Notes: generated from the sequence alone by a model not told the origin. 64,000 nucleotides of DNA from Gracilimonas amylolytica (GCF_002911695.1 NZ_PQBS01000040.1:308571-372570); one strand, 5' to 3'. Numbered from the stretch's first letter, positions 36,872 to 46,684 are shown. Numbers and translations: made by a program.

Positions 36872-37847
36872 TGATTTCGGTATAGATCGTTACAGAGGGC
36901 TGGGTCATGCTGCTTAATTGAAGTGTTTCAAAAGCTTTTTGTGATAACTTTAAGCCCGCTCCGGTAATTCTATCATTTATCCTTACGTAAATACCGTTTC
37001 CTGTTTCACTGTTTTCAACAAAAATTATGCTGCCCAATGCCATATTTGAGTGAGCGGCCGTTAAACCGTTTGGATCATATAATTCTCCATTTGTAGTCGT
37101 TTCCTGAGCATCACTTGCGCTGTATCGTGAAACTGATACTTTACCAAGATCCTGCAGGTTTGCTTTCTGTAAGTATGGATTGCCGTAATTTCTTGAGGGT
37201 GGAAGCAACACCGTGACTTCTTGCCCGGCAACCAAACGGTTTGGATCTACATCCGGATTCAGCTTCAGAAATTCCTCTTCGGTCATTTTAAAGCGCCGGT
37301 TTATGGCACTTACCGTTTCTCCACTTTTTATACTGTATACAGAAAATACACCCTGTGGGGTAGATTCTTCTGAAAATTCTGCCACAGAAGGTAGTGCTTC
37401 ATTTTTCTTCTTAACGGAGAGTGTCTGCCCTACACGTATATTGTCTCCTGAGATGTTATTCAGATCCCTAAGCTGACTGATGGTCATGCTGTGTTCGCGC
37501 GCAATACCATATAGAGTGTCCCCGCTCTTCACGGTGTAAAATACATTTTGTGAAGCAGAGGGCTGATTGATCAACGGTTCAGAATTACCCTCAGCATTTC
37601 CTTCTGCACTTTCCTCACGCACATAATAGATCAACTCCTGACCTAGCTCGATATCATTCCCTGATAAATTATTCCATTGCTGAAGCTCGGCAATGGTCAC
37701 ATTTAAAGACTTCGAGATCCCATAAAGCGTATCACCTGCTTTAACTTCATACGTAGCCTGCTGTTGAGCAAAAACATTTCCGGCTGAAAACAGAAGAATT
37801 CCTGCCAGTATTGCCATTGGGAGTATTTTATACTTTTTGAAAGTCAT
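36864..37847 (-). CDS. Exported triple-LysM protein with RlpA-like double-psi beta-barrel domain
   Basis: A 327-residue protein with a signal peptide ending NVFAQQ. It has three LysM modules (about 31-75, 103-148, 168-212; each with KAGDTLYGI, KSGDTLYGI or KSGETVSAI). A C-terminal RlpA-like domain (about 230-325) contains SVSRYSAS, GLTAAHSNMALGS and VRINDR. It should bind peptidoglycan. RlpA of Pseudomonas is a lytic transglycosylase, and here the domain ends in RINDRITG. It is part of the run aroC / TPR / LysM / CPBP. Confidence 0.88.
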   Translation of the reverse strand: MTFKKYKILPMAILAGILLFSAGNVFAQQQATYEVKAGDTLYGISKSLNVTIAELQQWNNLSGNDIELGQELIYYVREESAEGNAEGNSEPLINQPSASQNVFYTVKSGDTLYGIAREHSMTISQLRDLNNISGDNIRVGQTLSVKKKNEALPSVAEFSEESTPQGVFSVYSIKSGETVSAINRRFKMTEEEFLKLNPDVDPNRLVAGQEVTVLLPPSRNYGNPYLQKANLQDLGKVSVSRYSASDAQETTTNGELYDPNGLTAAHSNMALGSIIFVENSETGNGIYVRINDRITGAGLKLSQKAFETLQLSSMTQPSVTIYTEIND

Positions 37848-37853
37848 ATCGTT

Positions 37854-38177
37854 TTAGTCCATTTCTAATTCGAGATCAAACTTAGCTGACATAAGCTCGG
37901 ACTTTGCATGTCCATCCTTTATCTGATCCGCTTTCTCAATTCCTTTTATATACGTTCTTAATGCCAATTCATTTTCCTGAAGATCAACGTATAATTTACC
38001 TAAATGGTAATAAACCCCAATATATTCGGGATCATTATTTAAAATATTCTCAAATAAAACCTGAGCCTTACGCTGTTCACCGATCTTCAGCATTTCCAAA
38101 GCTAATGTAAACTTGTAAAATGAATCATCCGGATGATCCTTTACCGCTTTAGCTAATGTTTGTATGCGGGAACTCAT
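37854..38177 (-). CDS. Small TPR-repeat protein
   Basis: A 107-residue helical protein of about two and a half tetratricopeptide repeats (SFYKFTLALEMLKIGE, VYYHLGKLYVDLQENEL). It has no signal peptide and is probably a cytosolic scaffold. It overlaps the end of aroC by 4 nt and ends 6 nt before the LysM gene. Its specific function is unknown. Confidence 0.85.
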   Translation of the reverse strand: MSSRIQTLAKAVKDHPDDSFYKFTLALEMLKIGEQRKAQVLFENILNNDPEYIGVYYHLGKLYVDLQENELALRTYIKGIEKADQIKDGHAKSELMSAKFDLELEMD

Positions 38178-39364
38178 TTTTTGTTCGCCTCAAAATTCCT
38201 TTTTATCTCAGCTATAGAATCACCGCCAAATTTCTCCAGAAATGCATTTGCAAGCACGGGTGCGATCACGCTTTCTGCCACGACCACAGCTCTTGGCAAG
38301 GCACACACATCAGAACGTTCATAACGGGTTTCCGTAGCTTCTTTTGTTTCCATATCAACGGTTCCAAGTGGATCCAGCATGGTGGGAATCGGCTTCATCA
38401 CACCTCTTAAAATGATTGGCATTCCCGTTGTCATACCACCTTCCAACCCGCCCATGCGGTTTGTTTTTCTCTCGAACCGATCTGTATCGTTGTTATAAGT
38501 GATCTCATCATGCACTTCATGCCCCGGGCGGGAACCGGATTCAAAACCAAGTCCGAATTCCACCCCTTTCATAGCCTGAGTACCGAGAATGGCCTGCGCC
38601 AGCTGACCATCCAGCTTTTTATCCCAATGCACATAACTTCCCAGCCCGGCAGGCAAACCGGTGATCACGATCTCATAGATCCCACCAAGGGATGAGCCTT
38701 TTTTCCTGAATATCTTGATCTCTTCCCTCATCCCGGCAGACAGATCTTCATCCAAACAGCGCACATCTGATACATCTGCGGCTTTATAAACCGATTCAGC
38801 TCCGTTTTTCATTAATGGATCTGCTTTTTCGCGAACCGCTTCCCAGCTGTCATAGCCAACTGAACCGATCCTCAGTACATGCCCACCGATCTCAATTCCA
38901 AAATATTTCAAAAACTGACGCGCTATGGAGCAGCAAGCCACCCGCATCGCGGTTTCCCTGGCACTTGACCGTTCAATGACCGGGCGAATGTCATCAAAAT
39001 TGAATTTTTGCGCTCCCACCAGATCAGCGTGGCCGGGTCTTGGCAATGTGATCTTCTCGATTCCTTCAGCTTCCGTCTCTTTATTCATGACGGTTGGCCA
39101 GCCGGCATCATCCTTCTTGAAGGCCCGGTTCGGCAGGGTCATCGCAATAGGTCCGCCCATGGTCTTGCCAAACCTCAAACCTGATGTGATGGTCGCAAAA
39201 TCTTTTTCAAATGCCATCCGGCCACCGCGCCCATATCCCTGTTGCCTCCTCACCAAATGGGTTGCGATCTCTTCCTCAGTTACCGGTAATCCCGCAGGCA
39301 CACCTTCAACGATCCCTGTGAGTTCGGGGCCATGTGATTCTCCTGCTGTTAAATATCTAATCAT
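38174..39364 (-). CDS. aroC: Chorismate synthase
   Basis: A 396-residue enzyme for the last shikimate-pathway step, EPSP to chorismate, using reduced FMN. It begins IRYLTAGESHGPELTGIVEG, with RRQQGYGRGGRM, RSSARETAMRV and the C-terminal RSDVCALPRAVVVAE, all family signatures. The length is normal. aroQ of the same pathway lies 15 kb away at 53.9 kb, not in this operon. Confidence 0.97.
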   Translation of the reverse strand: MIRYLTAGESHGPELTGIVEGVPAGLPVTEEEIATHLVRRQQGYGRGGRMAFEKDFATITSGLRFGKTMGGPIAMTLPNRAFKKDDAGWPTVMNKETEAEGIEKITLPRPGHADLVGAQKFNFDDIRPVIERSSARETAMRVACCSIARQFLKYFGIEIGGHVLRIGSVGYDSWEAVREKADPLMKNGAESVYKAADVSDVRCLDEDLSAGMREEIKIFRKKGSSLGGIYEIVITGLPAGLGSYVHWDKKLDGQLAQAILGTQAMKGVEFGLGFESGSRPGHEVHDEITYNNDTDRFERKTNRMGGLEGGMTTGMPIILRGVMKPIPTMLDPLGTVDMETKEATETRYERSDVCALPRAVVVAESVIAPVLANAFLEKFGGDSIAEIKRNFEANKK

Positions 39365-39403
39365 ACTTTACTTAGTTAAATATGCCTTAAATCAATTCAG
39401 GCA

Positions 39404-40378
39404 TCATAATTTAGTTTTTAAACTCAATCGTGTAAGACCGCCGAGATCACTGTAAGAGTTCCGGCTTATGTCAAACGTAAGGTCGCCAATATTGATTCCT
39501 ACACCAAATGCCATTCCGGCCAGATCAAAATTTTCACTGGACCTGGTCATTTCATGCAGGTAGTGGTCATAGCCTAATCTTAACGTAACTGATCCGTCAA
39601 GGTCTACCTCTCCGCCAATGATCGTGTGCCTCATTACATTCTCAAAAAATGAAGGGTCTGATTCATCAGAATATAAAGCTCGGTTCCAATCATTCACTTC
39701 ATTGAATGTGAGTGTGATCAGAAAAGGAAAAGATTCCGGCTTTTTTGAGATCCCTGCAGAGAAATTGAGGGGAAGCGGCTCCCGGCTTTGGCCGTAGTTA
39801 GATATTTGCGAACCTGCATTTCGAATACTGAGTCCGGCACTAAAATCCTGTTCCACATTTCGATATAAAATTCCGGCTGCCATCGATATTCCCGAGGACC
39901 TTACATCAGCATAGGTGGAATGGATCAGGCTCAACTCAGCTCCTGCAGTCACATGTTCCAGTAATCGTCGACTGTAAGCTCCCGATAACGCCAGGTCACT
40001 GGCCCGAAACGAACCATAATTATTGCCTTCCGTATCCAGAAAATCGAATTCACCATAACTGACATATCGGACTCCAAAGGACAAGGTTCCCCACTTTTCC
40101 TCCTCCAGTCTAAAACTTGAAAACCCTATGTTCACCTCACCCAAAAAATTGATATAAGACCCTGAAACAGCCATATCCTTTACTGATCCAAGATAAGCAG
40201 GGTTCAGATGCATGAGTGAAAAATCACCATGCAGGTATCCTACATGGCTCCCTCCCAGAGCCGAAACACCCGCCGTGGGCGAAATTTCTAAAAATCGATA
40301 TACACTTGATGAGTTCGACTGACCTGCAGTATTTTCAGTGGCCAGTAAAATCAAAAGTAGCGCTGTTAAGACTCGCAT
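39404..40378 (-). CDS. porQ: PorQ-like type IX secretion system outer membrane protein
   Basis: The ATG at 40378 gives 324 residues starting with a signal peptide (MRVLTALLLILLATENTAGQ); a GTG at 40396 also lies in frame. The mature part is a beta-barrel of the PorV/PorQ family, opening with YRFLEISPTAGVSALGG and continuing with NPAYLGS and a run of amphipathic strands that ends in an aromatic-poor LSLKTKL. PorQ-type proteins take part in type IX secretion and cargo attachment. No other T9SS gene or C-terminal sorting domain is seen in this window. aroC follows after 39 nt. Confidence 0.82.
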   Translation of the reverse strand: MRVLTALLLILLATENTAGQSNSSSVYRFLEISPTAGVSALGGSHVGYLHGDFSLMHLNPAYLGSVKDMAVSGSYINFLGEVNIGFSSFRLEEEKWGTLSFGVRYVSYGEFDFLDTEGNNYGSFRASDLALSGAYSRRLLEHVTAGAELSLIHSTYADVRSSGISMAAGILYRNVEQDFSAGLSIRNAGSQISNYGQSREPLPLNFSAGISKKPESFPFLITLTFNEVNDWNRALYSDESDPSFFENVMRHTIIGGEVDLDGSVTLRLGYDHYLHEMTRSSENFDLAGMAFGVGINIGDLTFDISRNSYSDLGGLTRLSLKTKL

Positions 40379-40463
40379 TAAATATTTATAAATCACAATT
40401 GGCCGAAATGTTTTGTAATATAATCAAATGCTTCGGCAATACGTCAAGATTATTGATTAAGAA

Positions 40464-41231
40464 ATGATATCCGCAATAAGAGAACTACGAATAGCAGGTG
40501 GTATAAGAGAGTTTGGCAGGTACGGTCAACTACTATATCAGGCACTCAGATCATCCACAGAATTCAGTACTTACCGAAAAAACCTCTTCCACGAGTTCGT
40601 GAAGGTAGGGTACGAATCTATACCCATTATATTTTTGGTGGGCATTTTTACCGGAGCGGTCATGACCCTTCAAACCGCCTATCAGCTTGATACAGATATT
40701 TATCCCAGTACCATTATTGGTTCCATTGTGGTTCAGTCTCTTATTATTGAACTGGCCGCTGTGATCAGTGCCCTGGTACTTGCCGGAAAAGTGGGTGCCC
40801 GGATGTCAACCGAGCTGGGGACGATGCGGGTCAGTGAGCAAATCGATGCCCTGGAAGCCATGGGCTTTAATTCTGTCTCATTTTTGGTGGTACCACGTAT
40901 TGCAGCCGGTATTTTAATGTTTCCGATCCTATACACCACCGCTGCCGTTTTTGGAATTTTAGGAGGGATCACAGCCGGTGCCGTTGATGGGATCCTGCCT
41001 GTAGCCGAGTTTATGGAAGGCGGCCGGGCATTTTTCTTTGAATCAGATATTATTTTCGGGATCATCAAATCGTTTGTTTTCGGATTTGTGATCACTTCCA
41101 TCGCCTGCTATAAAGGCTACTACGCGTTTGGCGGTGCAGAAGGTGTTGGTAATGCCACTACGCGTGCAACGGTTTTAAGTTGTATCTTTGTTCTCTTGGC
41201 AGATTTCATTTTAGCAGCCCTATTGTTGTAG
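40464..41231 (+). CDS. mlaE: MlaE family lipid ABC transporter permease
   Basis: A 255-residue inner-membrane protein with five or six segments and the MlaE signature region (VGARMSTELGTMRVSEQIDALEAM). The complex moves phospholipids between inner and outer membrane. It is the first gene of an operon with the ATPase (3-nt gap) and the MCE protein. It is divergent from porQ, with 85 nt between the start codons. Confidence 0.95.
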   Translation: MISAIRELRIAGGIREFGRYGQLLYQALRSSTEFSTYRKNLFHEFVKVGYESIPIIFLVGIFTGAVMTLQTAYQLDTDIYPSTIIGSIVVQSLIIELAAVISALVLAGKVGARMSTELGTMRVSEQIDALEAMGFNSVSFLVVPRIAAGILMFPILYTTAAVFGILGGITAGAVDGILPVAEFMEGGRAFFFESDIIFGIIKSFVFGFVITSIACYKGYYAFGGAEGVGNATTRATVLSCIFVLLADFILAALLL

Positions 41232-41234
41232 ATC

Positions 41235-41984
41235 ATGATCGAAATTAAAAACCTGACAAAAAGCTTTGGCGACCTATTGGTATGGCGTGATGTTTCACTC
41301 ACTATACAAGACGGGGAAACTACGGCCATTATCGGGCGATCCGGTTGCGGAAAATCTGTACTGCTTAAACACCTTAATGCCCTCATGTATCCTGATGAAG
41401 GAAAGATCCTGATTGATGGAAAGTCGGTTTTTGACCTCAGCTACACCGAACTCCGAAAGGTTCGACAGCGTTTTGGGATCCTGTTTCAGGGTGGTGCCCT
41501 TTTTGATTCCATCAGTACCTTTGAAAATGTGGCCTTTCCGCTCAGATATTTTACCGATCAATCGGAAGAGGAGATCTCGCATAACGTGAATGAAGCACTC
41601 ACTATGGTAAACCTTAAGGATTCAGGGTCAAAATCCACTGCTGAGCTTTCGGGCGGTATGCGTAAAAGAGTTGGGTTGGCGCGAGCCATTATCCTTAAAC
41701 CGGATTACTTATTATATGATGAACCGACCTCAGGACTGGATCCCCGCACTTCCGGAGAGATCAACGAACTTATAGTAAACCTTGCTGACACCATGGATAT
41801 CACTTCGGTCGTTATCACGCACGATATGCACAGCGTGTTATCCATTTCCGATAAGGTGGCTTTTTTAGATGAGCAAAAACTTAGCTGGTTTGGCAAAACC
41901 GACGACATGAAGCACAGTGATAATAAAAACCTTATGGATTTCATTACAGCAAGCGAATATCAAATTAACAAACAAACTGCATAG
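41235..41984 (+). CDS. mlaF: MlaF-type ABC transporter ATP-binding protein
   Basis: A 249-residue ATPase with Walker A GRSGCGKS, the Q-loop in FGILFQGGALFDS, signature LSGGMRKRVG, Walker B YLLYDEPT, and the switch His in VVITHD. The phrase GGALFDS is typical of MlaF. It energises the MlaE permease. No MlaB-like STAS partner follows. Confidence 0.95.
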   Translation: MIEIKNLTKSFGDLLVWRDVSLTIQDGETTAIIGRSGCGKSVLLKHLNALMYPDEGKILIDGKSVFDLSYTELRKVRQRFGILFQGGALFDSISTFENVAFPLRYFTDQSEEEISHNVNEALTMVNLKDSGSKSTAELSGGMRKRVGLARAIILKPDYLLYDEPTSGLDPRTSGEINELIVNLADTMDITSVVITHDMHSVLSISDKVAFLDEQKLSWFGKTDDMKHSDNKNLMDFITASEYQINKQTA

Positions 41985-41996
41985 GAGACCATAACC

Positions 41997-42929
41997 TTGG
42001 CAAAAGTTTCCAACGAATTAAAAATTGGTTTGACTACAATTGTAGCTATCATAGTGGGCTTTGTAGGCTATAGCATCATGAAAGATCAGCCGTTGTTCAA
42101 GTCCTCAACCATTATCTATACCAAATTCAGTCAGGTACACGGCCTGATTCCCGGCAACCCGGTTAATATTAAGGGTTTCAAGATCGGCACTGTAAAAAAT
42201 ATGGACCTGTTGATCTCTGATTCTACCCTGGTAACCCTCAGTATTGAAGAAGACTACCAGATCCCTAAGGGTTCTATGGCGGTCCTGAAATCGAGCGGTG
42301 TTTTAGGTGGAAAGTTCATCGAGATACAGAAATCCGACTCCCGGGAAATGATACAGGACGGACAATCTATTGATGGTGTCTATGAACAGGGCATTATGGA
42401 TAGTTTTGCTGCCGAGGGTGAAAAACTAAGCAACGATATATCTGCTTCAATACAAGGGGTAGAAAAACTGATCGAAGGCTTGAATGAGACCTTAAGTGAT
42501 TCAAATAAAAAAAATATCTCCGGCATTCTGGGTGATCTGAGATCCACCACCTCATCCCTTGATCAGGTGATCTCTCAGCGACAGGATGATCTCGATCAAA
42601 TGATCATTCATGCCAAAGAAACACTGGGTAATGTGAATGACCTCAGTGCTGATAACAAAGAGAAGCTGACCTCAATGATCACCAATCTTGAAAGCACCAG
42701 TAAAGAGCTGGAAACGCTGAGTAAAGGCCTGAACAAGACCAATACCACGCTTGACGAGGTGTTAACCAAGATCAACAACGGAACCGGAACGCTCGGAAAG
42801 CTTGCCAATGACCCCTCTTTATATAACAACATAGACAGCTTATCCGTGAACCTGAACGAGCTGATCAAAAACATAAATGAAGATCCGGGTAAGTATCTTA
42901 AGCACATGAGGCTGATCGAGGTATTTTAA
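41997..42929 (+). CDS. mlaD: MCE/MlaD family lipid-binding protein
   Basis: A 310-residue protein that starts at TTG (41997) after a strong AGGAG. It has an N-terminal membrane anchor (IGLTTIVAIIVGFVGYSIM), one MCE domain (about 35-120, with GLIPGNPVNIKGFKIG), then a long helical coiled region rich in Ser, Thr and Leu. It forms the periplasmic substrate channel on MlaE. There are no MlaB or MlaC genes nearby. Confidence 0.93.
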   Translation: MAKVSNELKIGLTTIVAIIVGFVGYSIMKDQPLFKSSTIIYTKFSQVHGLIPGNPVNIKGFKIGTVKNMDLLISDSTLVTLSIEEDYQIPKGSMAVLKSSGVLGGKFIEIQKSDSREMIQDGQSIDGVYEQGIMDSFAAEGEKLSNDISASIQGVEKLIEGLNETLSDSNKKNISGILGDLRSTTSSLDQVISQRQDDLDQMIIHAKETLGNVNDLSADNKEKLTSMITNLESTSKELETLSKGLNKTNTTLDEVLTKINNGTGTLGKLANDPSLYNNIDSLSVNLNELIKNINEDPGKYLKHMRLIEVF

Positions 42930-43066
42930 GCACCCTTTTCTTTGAAACAGCTTTCAATTCCTAAGGTATTGGCTTATATTTCCAAGCTTACTACCTAAGG
43001 TACCGAAATGGCCTTGGTGGTAACCAAATCGCAAATTTATAAACGTTTTTTTAGAGGTAACCTTTT

Positions 43067-44839
43067 ATGGGTGTAATGGAAAAAATGAGAAACAGCACCG
43101 GAATCATCCTGTGGGTGCTGATCGGATCTTTTGGTTTACTATGGGTTTTGGCCGATGTAAACTTTTTTGATGCTATGCAAGCCGGTCCGAATTCACTGGG
43201 TGCTGTAAACGGTGAAAAGATCTCAAACGAAGAATATCAGAGTAGAATACAGTATTACTCAAACACTTACAGTCAGCAAACCGGGAACTCAATGACTCCG
43301 GAAATGCGGGCATTTTATGAGAATCAAGCCTGGGATGAACTTGTTAACTCCCGTTTGTTAGATCAGAAAATGAAAGAACTTGGCATCACCGTTTCCGATC
43401 AGGAAGTTTTGGATATGGTGTTTGGAGACAATCCTGCCCCGATCATCCGTCAGAACTTCACCCGGGAAGATGGCACTATCGATCGTGCTGCTATACAACA
43501 GGTTCTTTCCTCAAGTGAGTTTTCACAACAAGCTGTAGCCCTTGAAGTTCAGCTCCGCAATCAACGCAGACAGCAAAAACTTCAGAACTTTATTGCAGCC
43601 GGGCTTCAAGTTACCGAGCAGGAAGTGGAAGATGAGTTCATTCGCAATAACACCACTGCTGAGGTTAACTACCTGAGATTTCCTTACAGCGAAGTAGCCG
43701 AACAAGATCTTGAGATCTCAGATTCTGAACTTCAAAGTTATTACAATAACAATAAAGATCGTTTTACACGCGATGAAAGCTACCGCTTCCGTTATGTTAC
43801 ATTCAGCAAGCTGCCAACCGCAGCAGATACGGCTCAGATCATTGAAGATGTCAGAGAACTGAGTGAACCTTTTGCACAGGCTGAAAATGATTCCTTATTT
43901 CTGGCTCGTCAGGGCTCTTCCACTTCATATAATTCCTCTTTTGTAGCCGAAAATGATGTGAGAGAAGAATATCAAGCAGTACTGGATCTGGAAGTTGGAG
44001 AAGTCTCTGACGTGATCTTGACTGCCAATCAGGCGGCTATCCTCAAAAAGGAAGATGAGCGTGGCGATGAGATCAAGTTTCAGATCATGAGCTACAACAT
44101 TCAGGCACTGCCATCAACTATTGATGATGCCAATGAGAGAGCGGCTGATTTTGAGTTCTTCGCTTCCGAAGAAACTGATTTTGAAGAAGAAGCCAACTCA
44201 AGAAACCTTGAGATTAAAGAAGCCTTTGCAACCAAAGGAAACAACTTTATCTCAGGCCTCGGAACCAGTCAGCAGATCATGAATTTCTTAGACGGTTCTG
44301 ATGAAGATGACATATCAGAGGTTCTGGAACTCAATTCTGATTTCGTCGTGCTTGAAGTACTTGAAATCACTCCGGAAGGCTTCCGTCCATTTGAGGAAGT
44401 CAGAACGCAGGTTGAAAACCTTGTTAAGATCGAACGTCGCAAAGAACTGACCACTGAAAAGGTTCAGGGACTGATCGATCAATATTCAACGCTGGAAGCC
44501 ATTGCTGAGTCTTCAGAACAGGAGGTGCAATCTCTAAGCAACCTGAGAGCTAATGCAACCGTTATTCAGGGTGCCGGACGAGAGCCAATGGTTATTGGAG
44601 CTGCCTTTGCTTTAGATGCCGGTGAAACCTCCGGTGCCATTGCAGGCAACAGCGCGGTCTTTATCATGGAAGTGGTCAGTAAAAATGAAGCCGACCTTGC
44701 CAACCTTGATGCACAGACAAGAAATGAGATCCGTCAAAGATTAGAGCAGCAAAAATTTCAGGAATTCAACTCTGTTTGGTTAGAACAACTCAAAGAGGAT
44801 GCCGATATCGTCGATAACAGAGATCGTTTGCTTCGATAA
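43067..44839 (+). CDS. PpiD/SurA-like membrane-anchored periplasmic foldase
   Basis: A 590-residue protein with a single N-terminal membrane anchor (GIILWVLIGSFGLLWVLA), then a SurA-type N-terminal domain starting NGEKISNEEYQSRI, a parvulin-like middle region (about 225-340), and more helical domains. Members help outer-membrane proteins fold after Sec export. Two in-frame ATGs (43067 and 43076) are both possible. A terminator follows. The parvulin core lacks an easily seen canonical active site, so it may be mainly a chaperone. Confidence 0.88.
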   Translation: MGVMEKMRNSTGIILWVLIGSFGLLWVLADVNFFDAMQAGPNSLGAVNGEKISNEEYQSRIQYYSNTYSQQTGNSMTPEMRAFYENQAWDELVNSRLLDQKMKELGITVSDQEVLDMVFGDNPAPIIRQNFTREDGTIDRAAIQQVLSSSEFSQQAVALEVQLRNQRRQQKLQNFIAAGLQVTEQEVEDEFIRNNTTAEVNYLRFPYSEVAEQDLEISDSELQSYYNNNKDRFTRDESYRFRYVTFSKLPTAADTAQIIEDVRELSEPFAQAENDSLFLARQGSSTSYNSSFVAENDVREEYQAVLDLEVGEVSDVILTANQAAILKKEDERGDEIKFQIMSYNIQALPSTIDDANERAADFEFFASEETDFEEEANSRNLEIKEAFATKGNNFISGLGTSQQIMNFLDGSDEDDISEVLELNSDFVVLEVLEITPEGFRPFEEVRTQVENLVKIERRKELTTEKVQGLIDQYSTLEAIAESSEQEVQSLSNLRANATVIQGAGREPMVIGAAFALDAGETSGAIAGNSAVFIMEVVSKNEADLANLDAQTRNEIRQRLEQQKFQEFNSVWLEQLKEDADIVDNRDRLLR

Positions 44840-44866
44840 TTCACAGACATTTTTAATAATGATTTG

Positions 44867-44895
44867 GGGTGAGGAGTTTCTTCTCACCCTTTTTT
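44867..44895 (+). terminator. Rho-independent terminator after the PpiD-like gene
   Basis: A 10-bp stem GGGTGAGGAG/CTTCTCACCC (one G/T wobble) with loop TTT is followed by TTTTTT. Confidence 0.88.
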
Positions 44896-44938
44896 GTTTC
44901 AATAATATCTCAAAATTCAAAATACCCTACATTACTGT

Positions 44939-46069
44939 ATGACTGAAAACAAATCCCATAACAACCACACCCAATGGATGGCTGAAGCCCTTGAGCTGGC
45001 ACAAAAAGGAAAGGGTATGGTAGCGCCAAACCCTATGGTTGGATGTGTGATTGTTTCTAAGGATGGTGAGAAGATCGGTGAAGGGTATCACAAACAATTC
45101 GGTGAAGCTCACGCCGAAGTCAATGCTGTAGATTCCGTGAAAGACCCGAGATCCCTGAAGGAGGCTACCGTTTACGTTACGTTGGAACCCTGTTCCCATC
45201 ACGGTAAAACACCGCCCTGCGCAAACATGCTAGGTAATTTGCCCATCAAGAAAGTGGTAGTGGCCATGAAGGATCCAAACCCTTCTGTGAATGGACAAGG
45301 CATTCTTCATTTAAGGAATAAGGGCATTGACGTTGAAATCGGGATTCTCAGGGATGAAGCTGAAAAACTGAATGAGTTTTTTGTTCACCACCAAACGTTC
45401 GGCCGACCATTTATTACTCTTAAGATCGCCCAAACGGCTGACGGTTATCTTGCGGCCGCTGATGGCGAGTCACAATGGATCACCGGTAAGGCTTCCCGAA
45501 AACTGGTTCATCAGTGGCGGTCTGAATATGATGCCGTTATGGTAGGACGAACCACTGCCATGGCAGATAACCCAAGCCTGACCGTCAGGCACGTAGCCGG
45601 GCGACAACCCAAGCGCATTGTCATTGATGGCCCCTATGAACTGCCTAAAGACCTGAATCTTTTTTCTGATAAATTTGAGGAAAAGACCACCATCATAACC
45701 TGGAATAAGGAAGCCTCAGCCACTGATGCCGACCCTATGCTTAAACTGATGAAGCAAAATTATTTCAGAGGTGATATTTTGCAGGTCTCTAAAGTGGATG
45801 GGCATGCAGACCTCAGGCAGGCCTTTAAATTACTGGGTGAAAAGGGTGTTACCTCCGTTTTGGTGGAGGGTGGGCAGCAGCTATCTTCAGCCTTGTTGAA
45901 ACAAGGTCTGGTTGATAAGATCGAACTATTTATTGCTCCCAAATTGTTGGGAGCCGGAACCCGTTCCCTGATCGGGATCGGCATTAACAGAATGAGAGAC
46001 ATTGCTGAGCTGAAGGACGTTAGCTGGACTCAGGTAGGTGATGATATGTTACTAACCGGATATTTTTAA
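44939..46069 (+). CDS. ribD: Bifunctional riboflavin biosynthesis deaminase/reductase RibD
   Basis: A 376-residue protein. The N-terminal zinc deaminase domain (about 10-150) has HAEVNAV and PCSHHGKTPPC. The C-terminal reductase domain (about 155-376) has FITLKIAQTADG and LVEGGQQLSSALL. It converts the GTP cyclohydrolase II product to the ribityl pyrimidine. It is followed 9 nt later by ribE. No FMN riboswitch is visible in the 99-nt leader, which is largely the preceding terminator. Confidence 0.97.
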   Translation: MTENKSHNNHTQWMAEALELAQKGKGMVAPNPMVGCVIVSKDGEKIGEGYHKQFGEAHAEVNAVDSVKDPRSLKEATVYVTLEPCSHHGKTPPCANMLGNLPIKKVVVAMKDPNPSVNGQGILHLRNKGIDVEIGILRDEAEKLNEFFVHHQTFGRPFITLKIAQTADGYLAAADGESQWITGKASRKLVHQWRSEYDAVMVGRTTAMADNPSLTVRHVAGRQPKRIVIDGPYELPKDLNLFSDKFEEKTTIITWNKEASATDADPMLKLMKQNYFRGDILQVSKVDGHADLRQAFKLLGEKGVTSVLVEGGQQLSSALLKQGLVDKIELFIAPKLLGAGTRSLIGIGINRMRDIAELKDVSWTQVGDDMLLTGYF

Positions 46070-46078
46070 TACAGAATT

Positions 46079-46684
46079 ATGTTTACAGGAATTGTACAGG
46101 AAGTAGGATCAGTTAACGAGATCAGATCTTTGAACGGTGGTGGTCAGGAAATGAAAATTTCATGTTCTTTTGCTCATACATGCCATGAGGATGAAAGCAT
46201 CTCAATCAACGGTGCCTGCCATACCGTGGTCGCTTTTGATGAAAATACCTTTACCGTTCAAAGTGTGGAAGAAACCCTTCGCAAAACATCCATAGGTTCC
46301 CTCAAAAATGATGATCCGGTTAATCTGGAACGTTCGCTTACTTTACAGAAAGGCATTGAAGGCCACCTGGTGCAGGGCCATGTTGATACCACCGGTGAGA
46401 TCACAGATATTGAGAAGGAAGAAACCGGATGGTTGCTTACCATTGAATTCCCGGAGGAATTTGAGAATATGATCGTTGGCCGCGGTAGCATAACCCTGGA
46501 AGGCATTAGCCTGACCGTTGCCCGGGAATCCGCCAATACCTTTGTTGTGGCCATCATTCCCTACACCTGGGAACACACGAACCTGAAAGACAAAAAGGTG
46601 GGTGATCCGGTGAATCTGGAATTTGACGTGATCGGTAAGTATGTGGTCAAATACCTGGCAAATATCGGCCGCGACTCCCTTTAA
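46079..46684 (+). CDS. ribE: Riboflavin synthase, alpha subunit
   Basis: A 201-residue protein of two lumazine-binding repeats: MFTGIVQEVG starts the first, and HLVQGHVDTTGEI starts the second at about 97. It dismutates 6,7-dimethyl-8-ribityllumazine to riboflavin. Its stop codon TAA (46682-46684) overlaps by two bases the stop codon of the convergent lptD gene. Confidence 0.97.
   Translation: MFTGIVQEVGSVNEIRSLNGGGQEMKISCSFAHTCHEDESISINGACHTVVAFDENTFTVQSVEETLRKTSIGSLKNDDPVNLERSLTLQKGIEGHLVQGHVDTTGEITDIEKEETGWLLTIEFPEEFENMIVGRGSITLEGISLTVARESANTFVVAIIPYTWEHTNLKDKKVGDPVNLEFDVIGKYVVKYLANIGRDSL

Noticed and set aside
42950-43010. A direct repeat CCTAAGGTA present twice before the PpiD-like gene
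   Set aside because: Only two 9-base copies at irregular spacing with no inverted or further copies; too little to call a regulatory element or repeat array.
44896-44938. An FMN riboswitch before ribD-ribE
   Set aside because: The leader between the preceding terminator and the ATG is about 40 nt, too short for the RFN element, and none of its conserved blocks is seen. The 59-nt gap before ribBA is also too short.
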